Below are positions 19,310 through 28,713 of a stretch of DNA of 64,000 nucleotides, piece by piece; the stretch's first letter is position 1; each line of letters begins with the position of its first letter. The notes under the pieces were generated by a model that was not told where the DNA came from, did not search any database, and saw only the letters and a list, made by a program, of their open reading frames with translations. The stretch is taken from positions 558,001-622,000 of the forward strand of contig NZ_CANDNZ010000002.1 of assembly GCF_947387555.1 (NCBI RefSeq), written 5' to 3'. The translations under genes were made by a program, and so were the position numbers. This DNA is from Thalassomonas sp. RHCl1. GTDB lineage: Bacteria > Pseudomonadota > Gammaproteobacteria > Enterobacterales > Alteromonadaceae.

Positions 19310-20347
19310 TCAGCTTAACCCCAAAAAGTGCTGGGCCCTGGTTAGCGCAATGTCGATTTCATTTAACAGCAAGGGGTTTTTATGGCAGTTGATCTCTGTT
19401 TTCCACACTAAACAAAAGCGGTTGAGCTCTGGCTCTAGTAATAGGGTTTCCAGGACCAGTTCGGCTTGGGAAGTTTCACCGTTAAAGATCGCCTCTACCT
19501 TAAATTCACATGCGGGTAGTATAAAGGTGATCAAACCTTGTTTTGCCAGGTTGGTAAGTGCAACTTTTTCCCCGCCGCAAAGGGAGCCGGGGGGCAGGTT
19601 GCAGCCACAGGCACCACAGAGAAAAAATTTTCGCTTAAAATCCAGCGGCAACAAGGGGCTGCGCTGCTGCTGCCATTGACTGTCATAAGTGCCGCTATAT
19701 TCTTTTCTCGGGGACCAATGGCCGGGAATATATCCCAGGCTCCAGGGCATTACAGTGTCTTGAAAATCGGCGATAAGTTTTTCCGGGTTTTCCAGGTTAG
19801 GTAAAGGCAGCCCCTGGAGCTCGCTTTTTTTCCTGCGTCCGCAAAACCCTTTTCCTATGGGGTTTTGCGGATAATAGACGGCAGATTGTGGTGACAGTTC
19901 TTGCTCGGGTAAAAAGTGATGACAACCGCCGTAGGCATTTTCATAAATTAAGGGCACGGAAAGTACCGGGACCGGTGTGCTGATATTGCCCTTATGCCAG
20001 TGGCGATCACCAAAGACACGGATATTTTTTGAAAACTTGCCTATGCTGATACCGCAGTCAAACTCAGGCTCGGCTTTGCCCGTGGGAGACCAGGCGCTGC
20101 CGTTGACTACGATATCCTGTCCGGGCTTGGCCAACAGGCATTCACTTGCATATAGCAGGCTGGAGGTTTGCGGGTCGCCGCTAAACTCATCGCTGAGGAT
20201 TACCGGGAGTTGCTCTGGTGCCAGTATTACTTCAGGCAACAAGTTGAAGCTGGCCTTGATGCACAGTACGGCAATATCTTCCCCCTCAGGATTGGTAGTG
20301 ATCAAAAGCTGAGTGGTAAAAGGAGTATGGTTGACCAGCTGTAACAT
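19310..20347 (-). CDS. DUF2169 T6SS adaptor
   Basis: A 345-residue protein with the DUF2169 hallmarks: an N-terminal stretch about converting input (EDIAVLCIKASFNLLPE), the YASECLLAKPGQDIVVNGSA segment, VPLIYENAYGG, and near the end a Cys-rich PLDFKRKFFLCGACGCNLPP with GGEKVALTNLAKQGLITFIL. DUF2169 proteins act as chaperone-like adaptors that help place PAAR-effector proteins on VgrG. It is the first gene of the minus-strand module and is divergent from tagH, with 125 bases before the PAAR-like gene. The assignment is by motif. Confidence 0.88.
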   Translation of the reverse strand: MLQLVNHTPFTTQLLITTNPEGEDIAVLCIKASFNLLPEVILAPEQLPVILSDEFSGDPQTSSLLYASECLLAKPGQDIVVNGSAWSPTGKAEPEFDCGISIGKFSKNIRVFGDRHWHKGNISTPVPVLSVPLIYENAYGGCHHFLPEQELSPQSAVYYPQNPIGKGFCGRRKKSELQGLPLPNLENPEKLIADFQDTVMPWSLGYIPGHWSPRKEYSGTYDSQWQQQRSPLLPLDFKRKFFLCGACGCNLPPGSLCGGEKVALTNLAKQGLITFILPACEFKVEAIFNGETSQAELVLETLLLEPELNRFCLVWKTEINCHKNPLLLNEIDIALTRAQHFLGLS

Positions 20348-20627
20348 AACCTGCCCGGTAAAACTGTGATGTAAAGGCGATCGAATCAGGTTAAGTTTAG
20401 CCGAGATTTTACCGAAAAAGCCTAAAAAATGAATTAGTTCATTTACCTGATTAGACTAGCGGATCTGTTATATTGTGCTAGATTTTTAAAGGGTGGTAAG
20501 TGCCACTTTTATACGTCAATTAAGGCTTGCGGCAATTCTGGCTTCTAAGGCCTGTATATCGGATATCAGGCCAAGTCGTTTTTCATGCATCTACCACCAG
20601 TGATTGAATAACTAGGCTGGAAAATCC
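20348..20627. promoter_or_regulatory. Divergent promoter region of the two T6SS operons
   Basis: The 280 bases between the leftward DUF2169 gene and rightward tagH must hold both promoters. I looked for a sigma-54 site (TGGCAC-N5-TTGC), common ahead of T6SS operons, and did not find a convincing one. No operator stands out. Confidence 0.4.
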
Positions 20628-22058
20628 ATGGCTGTCACTTTAGAACTTAGCGTCGTTAATACCCAAAAGCCTCAAGTATCGGCGCAGGTGATTAATATAG
20701 GTGAAGACGGAGCGACCATAGGCAGGGGAGCAGGCAATACCTGTGTGCTTGAAGATGCAAAACGTTTTATTTCCTCCAGACATGCGCAGATAGATTATTT
20801 CCAGGGCAGCTTTTTCTTTACCGACATCAGTACTAATGGCTGCTGGTTAAAGGAAGCCGGCGAGGCTATAGGCAAAGGCAATAGAATAAAGCTTGATAAT
20901 AGTACGGCGGTTATTATCGGTCCTTATGAACTGCATTTTCTGCTCAATGAAGATGGAAAGCCTGCTATCACTTCAAGTACTGTGCAGGAAGAACAGGCCA
21001 GCGATATTTCACGGGATGAAGGGCTGTTAATCGATAATGAGCTAGATCCTGTTCAGCAAATATTAAACGGTGTTAATCCTTTGGCCGAGACAACTCCCGG
21101 TGAGGGCGATGCTATTGCAGGGACAGGCTCTGGCTTGAGTGAACAAGCTTTTACCTCCCCCGGGATTAACCAACAAAATGACCTTCCGTTAAGTGATGGC
21201 GCCGATAGTGCCCTCGATGGCTATTTTAAGCCGGATAATGTCGCGGTGGAGAAAATTCCTACCGATTGGGATTTCAATGAAGCCGTTACAACTTCAAATG
21301 AGCAAGAAACATTTGAAGCGGCGCCTGAACCGGGTAAGGTTTTAAACAAACAGCAGGCTATTGCAGAGCTTGATGCTGAAAAAGCTCCTGTTGAAGGTGC
21401 AGCAGATTTTTCTGCGAATATAGGCGCTGAAGGCCAGGTTAATGAAGGTGATGACAGCTTTGATGCTGTTGCCGCTTTAAGTCGCCAATTGGGGCTGGCA
21501 CTTCCTCCCGAATTGTTGCAAAACCCCGAACCCTTTGTTGATGACATTGCCGATGTTGTCAATGAAGCCACAGCCGGTATTATCAAGTTAATCAATGGCC
21601 GGGCTGTCTTTAAGCAAAGTTCAAGGCTGTCGATGACCACCATTCAGCCCAGATCCAATAATCCGCTGAAATTTTCCGTTGATAAGCAAGATGCATTAGA
21701 GCATTTATTTACCCGCAGAAAGCCCGCTTATCTTGGGGCGAAAGCAGCGGTCGGCCAGGCGATCACAGATTTGCAAATTCATGAAATGGCTTTTGTTGCC
21801 GGGCTACAGGCAGCCTTGCAACAGGTACTGCAGACCCTGTCGCCGCAGCAGATAGAAAAAACCGCTGCCGCATCTCCCAATAAATTGCGCAGCCTGTTGG
21901 CCAGCCCTAAATACTGGCAGCAGTATAAAACTACCCATCAGCAGCTTGAGAGCAAGATCACTGAAAACCTTAATGAATTTTTAGGGCAGGATTTTGCCCG
22001 GGCCTATGAGCAACAGGTGTTAAAACTTAATCAGGAACAGCAGGAGTCGAGCAAATAA
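20628..22058 (+). CDS. tagH: T6SS FHA-domain protein TagH
   Basis: An N-terminal FHA domain covers about residues 22-105 (ATIGRGAGNTCVLED, SSRHAQIDYF, STNGCWLKE), including the Arg, Ser-Arg-His and Asn positions that bind phosphothreonine. A long acidic, low-complexity linker follows, then the C-terminal T6SS FHA-associated domain at about 340-470 (DALEHLFTRRKPAYLGAKAA). TagH/Fha proteins bind a phosphorylated partner and trigger T6SS assembly. It opens the operon, overlaps tssJ by one base (TAATG), and its counter-acting phosphatase pppA closes the operon. The kinase PpkA is not in the window. Confidence 0.92.
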   Translation: MAVTLELSVVNTQKPQVSAQVINIGEDGATIGRGAGNTCVLEDAKRFISSRHAQIDYFQGSFFFTDISTNGCWLKEAGEAIGKGNRIKLDNSTAVIIGPYELHFLLNEDGKPAITSSTVQEEQASDISRDEGLLIDNELDPVQQILNGVNPLAETTPGEGDAIAGTGSGLSEQAFTSPGINQQNDLPLSDGADSALDGYFKPDNVAVEKIPTDWDFNEAVTTSNEQETFEAAPEPGKVLNKQQAIAELDAEKAPVEGAADFSANIGAEGQVNEGDDSFDAVAALSRQLGLALPPELLQNPEPFVDDIADVVNEATAGIIKLINGRAVFKQSSRLSMTTIQPRSNNPLKFSVDKQDALEHLFTRRKPAYLGAKAAVGQAITDLQIHEMAFVAGLQAALQQVLQTLSPQQIEKTAAASPNKLRSLLASPKYWQQYKTTHQQLESKITENLNEFLGQDFARAYEQQVLKLNQEQQESSK

Positions 22059-22540
22059 TGGCTATATTACCTAAACTCATTTCTTTTACCGCCTTATCTT
22101 GGCTGCTTTTAACCGCCTGCGTTTCTCCTGTGGATAAAGAAAGAGGCTTTGTTTATGAAATTGAAGCGGTCAAAAATATCAATCCCAACTTTTCCGGTGA
22201 TCCGTCACCGGTACTGTTAAGGGTGTTTCAGCTTACCAATGATGCCAATTTCGCCAATTCCGGCTTCACTGATTTATTGGCAACAGACCTTGGCGGTTTG
22301 GGCAATGAGTTGATCCAAAGCAATGATTACCTGGTGCAGCCGGGCAGTACAGAGACCATTAAAATTGATATTTCCAAAAACACGAAATATTTTGGCCTGG
22401 TATCTGGCTTTATGGATATTGAAAATGCCTCCTGGCGGCAACTGGTGGCGGTACCGGAGGAAAAGATGTACATCTTTGGCAGGGGCAAGCTGTTGATCCG
22501 GGTAAATAAGTTAAGTATCAACGCCCAGATCCGGGAGTAA
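22058..22540 (+). CDS. tssJ: T6SS outer-membrane lipoprotein TssJ
   Basis: The 160-residue product starts with a lipoprotein signal ending in the lipobox LLTAC, so it is anchored by the Cys at residue 21. The mature part has the transthyretin-like pattern of TssJ, with PVLLRVFQLTNDANFANSGF and a conserved end in which YIFGRGKLLIRVN precedes the terminus. TssJ forms the outer-membrane part of the TssJLM complex by binding the periplasmic end of TssM. The ATG overlaps the tagH stop by one base, so translation is coupled. Confidence 0.92.
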   Translation: MAILPKLISFTALSWLLLTACVSPVDKERGFVYEIEAVKNINPNFSGDPSPVLLRVFQLTNDANFANSGFTDLLATDLGGLGNELIQSNDYLVQPGSTETIKIDISKNTKYFGLVSGFMDIENASWRQLVAVPEEKMYIFGRGKLLIRVNKLSINAQIRE

Positions 22541-22545
22541 GGGTT

Positions 22546-23883
22546 ATGCCCGGGCAAAAAAGAGTGGTCTGGAGCGAGGGCATGCTGATGCTGCCTCAGC
22601 ACTTTCAGCAGCAAACCCGTTATTTTGAGCAGCTTATTCAAGGCCAGCAAAATTATGATCAATTCCCAAGGTGGGGAGTGGCAAACCTTGAAATTGACAG
22701 TGCCTTACTTAATGCCGGTAAAGTCAGTCTGGTAAAGGCATCGGGGTTTTTCCCCGACGGCAGTTTTTTTGAGATCCCGGACCGGGATAACTTGCCGCCG
22801 GCGCTGGAAATCACAGGTCAGGACCGCGGGCAGATCATTTATTTATGTTTGTATCTTTTTCACGCCAACAATACCGAAGTTAACCGCGACCGGGAAAAAG
22901 CCAGTTATTGCCGCTATTTGCTCGAAGAAATAGCGTTAAGGGACACCAGCTGCGATCACGCGGAAAAAAATCATGTTGAGGTCTGTGCGTTAAATATAAG
23001 GCTGCTCAGGGAAAAAGAGGACAGGGCCGAGTATCTCTCTATTCCGCTTGCCCGGGTGCAGGAAGTGAAAGGGGACGGCAAAGTGGTGCTTAGCCATGAC
23101 TTTATTGCCTCTACCATCAATATTAAAAGCTGTGCGTATATCTGCAGTGCGTTGGAGGAGCTTGAAAGTGTTGTCCGCCACCGGGCCGAGGCAATTGCCA
23201 ACCGGGTCTCGGTAGAAGGCAAGGCGGTAGCAAGTGAAGTATCTGATTTTTTGATGTTATTGTGCCTGAACCGTTATTTGCCCCGGCTAGTGCATGTCAG
23301 CTCTCAACCTTGTGTGCACCCTTATTTCCTCTACCTGCTTTTTATCGAGATCATTGGTGAATTCTCAACCTTTACCCATGCCGGTAAATTAGCGCCTGAT
23401 TTGCCTGTGTATAACCATCAGCAGCTGAGTGAGTGTTTTTATGCGCTGATCAGTGAGCTAAAAGCTTCCTTTAGTGCCGTACTTGAACAAAAGTCCGTCA
23501 ATATCGCACTAAAAGACGGCAAATATGGCGTTAGTGTCGGCGTACTGCCGGATAAGCGGCTATTAACCAACAGTGCTTTTGTGTTGGCGGTGAGTGCGGA
23601 CATGGGCCTGGATGAGTTAAGGAAATTTTTCCCGGGCCAGGTCAAACTTGGCGCAGTAGAAGAAATTAAAGAGTTAGTGAATGTCCAGTTACCCGGGATC
23701 CAAATTACGCCACTGGCGGTGGCTCCCCGGCAAATCCCTTATCAAAAGGGGACAGTCTATTTTGAACTGGTGCAGCAGGGACAGTATTGGCAAAGCCTGG
23801 AAACATCAGGGGGACTTGCCATCCATGTCGGCAGCAAATTCCCCAACCTGAAATTAGAGCTGTGGGCGGTAAGGACCAGTTAA
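22546..23883 (+). CDS. tssK: T6SS baseplate adaptor TssK
   Basis: At 445 residues the protein has normal TssK length and its defining start VVWSEGMLMLPQHFQQQTRYF. TssK trimers link the baseplate to the TssL/TssM membrane complex. The C-terminal half contains the variable head that contacts TssL. GGGAG across the tssJ stop serves as ribosome binding site, five bases of spacing separate the two genes, and tssL follows after one base. It is the only baseplate component in the window; tssE, tssF and tssG are absent. Confidence 0.95.
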   Translation: MPGQKRVVWSEGMLMLPQHFQQQTRYFEQLIQGQQNYDQFPRWGVANLEIDSALLNAGKVSLVKASGFFPDGSFFEIPDRDNLPPALEITGQDRGQIIYLCLYLFHANNTEVNRDREKASYCRYLLEEIALRDTSCDHAEKNHVEVCALNIRLLREKEDRAEYLSIPLARVQEVKGDGKVVLSHDFIASTINIKSCAYICSALEELESVVRHRAEAIANRVSVEGKAVASEVSDFLMLLCLNRYLPRLVHVSSQPCVHPYFLYLLFIEIIGEFSTFTHAGKLAPDLPVYNHQQLSECFYALISELKASFSAVLEQKSVNIALKDGKYGVSVGVLPDKRLLTNSAFVLAVSADMGLDELRKFFPGQVKLGAVEEIKELVNVQLPGIQITPLAVAPRQIPYQKGTVYFELVQQGQYWQSLETSGGLAIHVGSKFPNLKLELWAVRTS

Positions 23884-23884
23884 C

Positions 23885-25249
23885 GTGTCTAACCATGATG
23901 ATAACACCATAGGCATGCCGAACCCGGGGGGAAGACGGGGGACGAGCGAGGGCAGTGAAGAAACACAAATTGCCGGCGTTGATTTTGCCCGCCGTGTCAG
24001 GGCCAGGCTGGATGCAACACAGCCGCTGTGCCTTGACAGCCTGAAAAATCCTTTATTGGCTGCGGCGAATGATATTTTAATTTTTGTCGGCAGTGCTGCC
24101 GTTATTGCCCCGGGCACCACAGCGGAGCAGCTCAGGCAGGATATAGAAGATAAGTTACTGGCATTTGAATCCCTGGCGTTGCAGGCAGGGGAAAGCAGGG
24201 AAACGGCAGTGACGGCACGTTATCTCTTGTGTTGCCTGGTGGATGAGATTGTCTTGACTACCCCCTGGGGCAATGACAGTCATTGGGCGCAGCTGACTCT
24301 GCTGGCTAAACTGCACAATGAAACCTGGGGCGGTGAAAAGTTCTTTTTGTTAACGGGCAAGCTGCTGCAACAGCCGGGGCAAAACATTAACCTGTTGGAG
24401 CTGGTTTATGTCTGTTTGAGCCTGGGCTTTGCCGGCAAATACCGCATCGCTAAAGATAATGGCGCAACCCTGAGTAACATTAACCAGCAACTGGTGGCAG
24501 CTATCTCTGATGTACGTCGTGGGGAAAATACTCCTTTGTCTCCTGCCTGGCAGGGAGTCTCCGGAGCCGGTGGGCAAGCATTCAGGTATCAGTCCCCCTA
24601 TCTGCTCTTTTCGCTGATGTTCATTATCCTGGCCATTGGCTATTTTTCATTTTTCTTTTTATTACGCGGCCAGGTTGAACCCGTATACCGGCATTTGTCG
24701 GATGTCGCCTGGCAAGAATTGATCAGTTGGGAAAAACAACAGGCTCCCGATAATAAGAGAGTTATAGAAGCTGGCAAGGAAACCGGGGAGTGGGGAAATA
24801 GCGACGTTGCACTGGATAATGTCAGGGAGCTGTTTGCACAGGATATCAGGCAGGGTCTGGTCAGCGTTGACGTGACGCAGGGGTTTGTCGTGATCCGTTT
24901 AAAGCACGCAGCACTGTTTGCCAGCGGCAGTTTGCAGCCGGACAGTCAGTTTCTACCGGATAAACTGGCTTTTAAAACTCTGCTTGACGGCTATCAGGGC
25001 TCGGTGCTGGTGGTAGGGCATACCGACTCCACCGGTAAAGCGGATTCAAACTGGAGTATCTCCCTAAGCCGGGCCAATGCCGTGAAAACCTGGCTGACAT
25101 CCCTGATGGACCGGCCGGGGCGCATATATGCCCGGGGCGTTGCAGACAGTCAGCCGCTGGTGGCCGATACCAGTGATGAAAACAGAAGCCGCAATCGCAG
25201 GGTAGAAGTGATGTTACTGGCTAAGGGGTTGACACCATGGGACAGGTAA
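23885..25249 (+). CDS. tssL: T6SS membrane protein TssL with OmpA-like peptidoglycan domain
   Basis: The 454-residue protein begins at a GTG. A cytoplasmic DotU/IcmH domain occupies about residues 45-225 (CLVDEIVLTTPWG is typical), followed by one transmembrane helix at about 238-262 (LLFSLMFIILAIGYFSFFFL) and a periplasmic OmpA C-terminal domain at about 335-450 (VLVVGHTDSTGKADSNWSIS, RAYSRSRNRRVEV-type ending in NRSRNRRVEVMLL). The OmpA domain binds peptidoglycan, the so-called extended TssL or TssL-TagL fusion. It overlaps tssM by 13 bases. Confidence 0.94.
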   Translation: MSNHDDNTIGMPNPGGRRGTSEGSEETQIAGVDFARRVRARLDATQPLCLDSLKNPLLAAANDILIFVGSAAVIAPGTTAEQLRQDIEDKLLAFESLALQAGESRETAVTARYLLCCLVDEIVLTTPWGNDSHWAQLTLLAKLHNETWGGEKFFLLTGKLLQQPGQNINLLELVYVCLSLGFAGKYRIAKDNGATLSNINQQLVAAISDVRRGENTPLSPAWQGVSGAGGQAFRYQSPYLLFSLMFIILAIGYFSFFFLLRGQVEPVYRHLSDVAWQELISWEKQQAPDNKRVIEAGKETGEWGNSDVALDNVRELFAQDIRQGLVSVDVTQGFVVIRLKHAALFASGSLQPDSQFLPDKLAFKTLLDGYQGSVLVVGHTDSTGKADSNWSISLSRANAVKTWLTSLMDRPGRIYARGVADSQPLVADTSDENRSRNRRVEVMLLAKGLTPWDR

Positions 25250-28200
25250 AATCAGCAATGAAAAAACTTTTCTCCCTGAGCTGGTTTAAACCTTTGGTAC
25301 TGGTTATTTGTTTATCCGTGATCATCTGGTTTGCCGGACCCTATATTGCTTTTGCCGGTTACTATCCTTTATACCAGGCTTCACAGCGCTTTTTAGTGAT
25401 TTTATTGATATTGCTGGTCTGGGCGGTGAGCAGCTTTTATCGCTACCATCAAGAGAAAAAAAAGGAGCAGCAGCTGAACCAGGCGCTGGCCGGTGACGGA
25501 CAGGAGCAGGCAGATAAAGATGCCGAAGCCCTTGAGCTCAAAGAAAAGTTCCGCCAGGCTTTTACCCTGATCAATAAGAATACCGGCGGGCAGCAGCTGC
25601 TCAGCCGTTTACCCTGGTATATGATCATAGGCTCGCCGGGCTGCGGTAAAACCACCTTGCTGGCCAATTCAGGTTTAGAGTTTCCCCTGGCCGGCCAATT
25701 AGGTGAAACTGCGGTCAAAGGGGTTGGCGGCACAAAAAATTGTGACTGGTGGTTCAGCCGGGAGGCGGTATTGCTCGATACCGCCGGGCGTTATACCAGC
25801 CGGGATAGCCATAGTGAGCTTGACCGTGCCGCCTGGGAGCAGTTTCTGGCGCTCATTTGCAAGTTTCGCAAAAAGCCCATTAACGGTGTGCTGGTGGCCA
25901 TCGGGGTTGATGAACTGTTAACGGCAAGCCCGGGGGGGCTTAATGAGCAGATAAATGCTGCCAGGCAAAGGGTGAGTGAGTTAAATGCCTGCTTTAAGGT
26001 GAAATTACCGGTCTATCTGCTGCTGACGAAAACAGATCTGTTGCCGGGGTTTAGCGAGTTTTTTGAAAGTTATGGCTATCGCGAGCGCGAGCAGGTATTC
26101 GGGTTGACCTTTACCGACACCGATACCGGGGTGATGGCGGAGTTCGAGCAGGCATTCGCGGCGCTGATGCATTCCTTGTGTCATCAGCAGTGGCGGCGGA
26201 TGGAGCAGGAGCGTGACAGCGGGCGCAAGAAAAGCATTTATTTGTTTAGCCACCAGGTGGCGGCATTAAAAAATGCCTTGAAGGAGTTAGTCAGCGCGTT
26301 TTGCCATCAAGATGACTTTACCCGGGGAGGCATAGTCCGGGGCGTCTATTTCACCAGCGGTACCCAGCATGGTGCTCCCATAGACAATTTGCTGGCAAAT
26401 GTCGCCACCAGTTTAGGGTTAAACGCTAAAAATACCCTGAGTTTTCCCCTTGAAGCGCGCAGTTACTTTATTAAAAATCTGTTGCAAGAGCTGGTTTTTA
26501 AAGAAGCCAATGCCTTTGGTGTGTTCACCGCCTATGAAAAACGCAAAAAACGCCTGTTAACCGGCGCTTTTTCCCTGGCCGGCGCCATGACTTTGTTATT
26601 GCTGGCTGGCTGGTATTTCAGTTATCAGGATAATAAAACCCTGATCCGGCAAACCGACCGGCAGCTGCTGAGTTGGCTGAAACAATATCAACACAGCGGT
26701 AAGGAGGCTATGGCAGTGCCGCAGGGCTTGCAGCCGTTAAATCAGCTGACGAATATGCTTGCCAGCTTAAAAGCGCAGCAGGGCGGTTTTCTTCAGTTGG
26801 GACTGGGTCAGGCAGGAGCGCTTAATGATGCCGTAAATGAAAGCTATCAGCGGCTGGCGAATGTGATCGTAATCCCCTGGGTAAAAACCTTATTCGAAAG
26901 GCAATTAACGCGCAGCAATGTCGACAGCGGGGTTATTTTTCAAAACCTTAAGGCTTATTTGATGCTGGATCGTGAGCAGGACAGGGATATCGATTTTTTA
27001 ATGGCGCAGACAAGTATAAGCTGGCAGCAACAAAACCGGCTCTCAAAAGAACAGCTTAATTCACTGTTGAGTCATTTTCAGCAGTTGCTGCATGAACCCG
27101 GGCTAAGGGTTAATCTGGATCAGCAAGTGATCACCCGGGCACAAAACAAGCTGAAACAAAGCCAGTTAGCCGACTTATATTATCACCAGTTTAAACAGAG
27201 CTATCTTGGCAATACCAGCTTTATGCTTACCATGGAAGATATTGCCGGACCGGCGTGGCAGGATGTCTTTGCCGCGCCACCGCAGCCGGAAAAAGTATTA
27301 TCTTTGTTTTATAGCCGGGAGTTTTTTGAAAAAGTGGAGCAAGAGCTGCTGGAGGCCTTTTTACATGACCATGGCCGCTATAGCTGGGTATTAGGGGAGC
27401 AGGAACAAGAGCCGGATCTTCGCCGGTTAAAGAGCGACATTATGGACCTTTATGCCCATGATTATATCAAGGCATGGAAAAGCTTATTGGGGCAATTACA
27501 CATAGATGCCTTTACTGAACTTTCCAGAGGGATCCGAGCCCTTGAAAGTGCCAGCGGCAGTCATTCCCCCTTTATTTACCTGCTAAACACCCTTGAGTTA
27601 AATACCCGGTTGAGCAAACCCGGTTTGATGGATAAAACCCAGGAATTACTGGGCAAGGGCTTTTCCGGGGAAAGCCGGCTGCAGCGCTTAGCCGATCAGG
27701 GGGCTGGGCTTGGTAATGAAAAGCTCTCTCCAAAAGAGCGGGTGACACAGGCGTTTGCTACCATCAATGGCGTAAATGATGAAGCAAGTAAACTGGCTTA
27801 CCAGGATAAATTGCTCAATGCTCTTTCGGAGCTTTTTGTCCATTTATCGCTGTTAAGTCAGCAAAGCGGCCAGGGCATTGTGTCTGAGACCAAACAAGAG
27901 CATAAACCGGTTAAGGGGTTAAGAACGTTTGCCGTCAGGCAAGCTATGCCGTTAAAGCGTTGGCTGGTGCAAATCAGCCAGGAAACTGAAAATGCTTTAT
28001 GGTATGGCGCCAGCAAGGAAGTGGCCCGCGTCTGGCAACAATCTTATTTAACACAATGCCAAAAGATCACCGGCCAAGGTTATCCCTTTATGCCTTTGGC
28101 CAGGCAGGAGGTTTTACTGCAGGACTTTAGTGCGCTTTTTGCCCGCTCGGGGCTGTTGCAGCGTTTTTATGATAAATACCTGGATAAGCTGATTGATAAT

Positions 28201-28713
28201 GTCAGTGCGCCCTGGCGCTGGAAAGGGGAAGTACCGGCAAAATTATTATATTCACAGCAGGCGTTGAGATTTTTTGAGCAGGCAAACCTGATCAGGCAAA
28301 GTTATTTTGATATCAGCGGCGACAATCCCTTTGTTGAACTGGAGTTTACCCCGGTATATCTGGACCCCAGAGTGAGGCGTTTCAGTTTGAATATTTCCGG
28401 TCAGCCGGTAACTTATCAGTTTGGTCCGCCGATCACTAAAAAGATCGCCTGGCCCGGCAGCAGGGGCGTTGAACACATTACCATGTCTTTTACCCGGCAA
28501 GATGGCAGCGAGGTGGTGCACAGGGAGGAAGGTACTTTCGGTTTATTTCGCCTGTTGGCAAGTAGCAAGGTCAAACCTCTGAAAAAAAATAGTTTTCAAC
28601 TTACCTTTACCCTGGATGGCTATCAGGCTATTTATGCCGTGGCTTCCAGTCGCAGGGTACACCCCTTGGCGATTCCCGCCTTAGGTCAATTTGTCTGCCT
28701 GGAGCGCTTATGA
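25237..28713 (+). CDS. tssM: T6SS inner-membrane ATPase-like TssM/IcmF
   Basis: A 1158-residue IcmF-family protein. Two N-terminal transmembrane helices (about residues 18-45 and 51-68) flank a short loop, the Walker A motif GSPGCGKT is at 132-139, and a third helix lies near 436-458 (LAGAMTLLLLAGWYFSY), leaving a large periplasmic part that contacts TssJ. The late IcmF-C region (FVELEFTPVYLDPRVRRFSL) is present. The P-loop is complete, so nucleotide binding is possible. I keep the first ATG at 25237 because AAGGGG lies well placed upstream; a second ATG at 25258 is less well placed. Overlaps tssL and tagF, so strictly co-translated. Confidence 0.95.
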   Translation: MGQVKSAMKKLFSLSWFKPLVLVICLSVIIWFAGPYIAFAGYYPLYQASQRFLVILLILLVWAVSSFYRYHQEKKKEQQLNQALAGDGQEQADKDAEALELKEKFRQAFTLINKNTGGQQLLSRLPWYMIIGSPGCGKTTLLANSGLEFPLAGQLGETAVKGVGGTKNCDWWFSREAVLLDTAGRYTSRDSHSELDRAAWEQFLALICKFRKKPINGVLVAIGVDELLTASPGGLNEQINAARQRVSELNACFKVKLPVYLLLTKTDLLPGFSEFFESYGYREREQVFGLTFTDTDTGVMAEFEQAFAALMHSLCHQQWRRMEQERDSGRKKSIYLFSHQVAALKNALKELVSAFCHQDDFTRGGIVRGVYFTSGTQHGAPIDNLLANVATSLGLNAKNTLSFPLEARSYFIKNLLQELVFKEANAFGVFTAYEKRKKRLLTGAFSLAGAMTLLLLAGWYFSYQDNKTLIRQTDRQLLSWLKQYQHSGKEAMAVPQGLQPLNQLTNMLASLKAQQGGFLQLGLGQAGALNDAVNESYQRLANVIVIPWVKTLFERQLTRSNVDSGVIFQNLKAYLMLDREQDRDIDFLMAQTSISWQQQNRLSKEQLNSLLSHFQQLLHEPGLRVNLDQQVITRAQNKLKQSQLADLYYHQFKQSYLGNTSFMLTMEDIAGPAWQDVFAAPPQPEKVLSLFYSREFFEKVEQELLEAFLHDHGRYSWVLGEQEQEPDLRRLKSDIMDLYAHDYIKAWKSLLGQLHIDAFTELSRGIRALESASGSHSPFIYLLNTLELNTRLSKPGLMDKTQELLGKGFSGESRLQRLADQGAGLGNEKLSPKERVTQAFATINGVNDEASKLAYQDKLLNALSELFVHLSLLSQQSGQGIVSETKQEHKPVKGLRTFAVRQAMPLKRWLVQISQETENALWYGASKEVARVWQQSYLTQCQKITGQGYPFMPLARQEVLLQDFSALFARSGLLQRFYDKYLDKLIDNVSAPWRWKGEVPAKLLYSQQALRFFEQANLIRQSYFDISGDNPFVELEFTPVYLDPRVRRFSLNISGQPVTYQFGPPITKKIAWPGSRGVEHITMSFTRQDGSEVVHREEGTFGLFRLLASSKVKPLKKNSFQLTFTLDGYQAIYAVASSRRVHPLAIPALGQFVCLERL

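Noticed and set aside
20348-20627. Sigma-54 promoter for the T6SS operon
   Set aside because: No TGGCAC followed at the right distance by TTGC was found on either strand.
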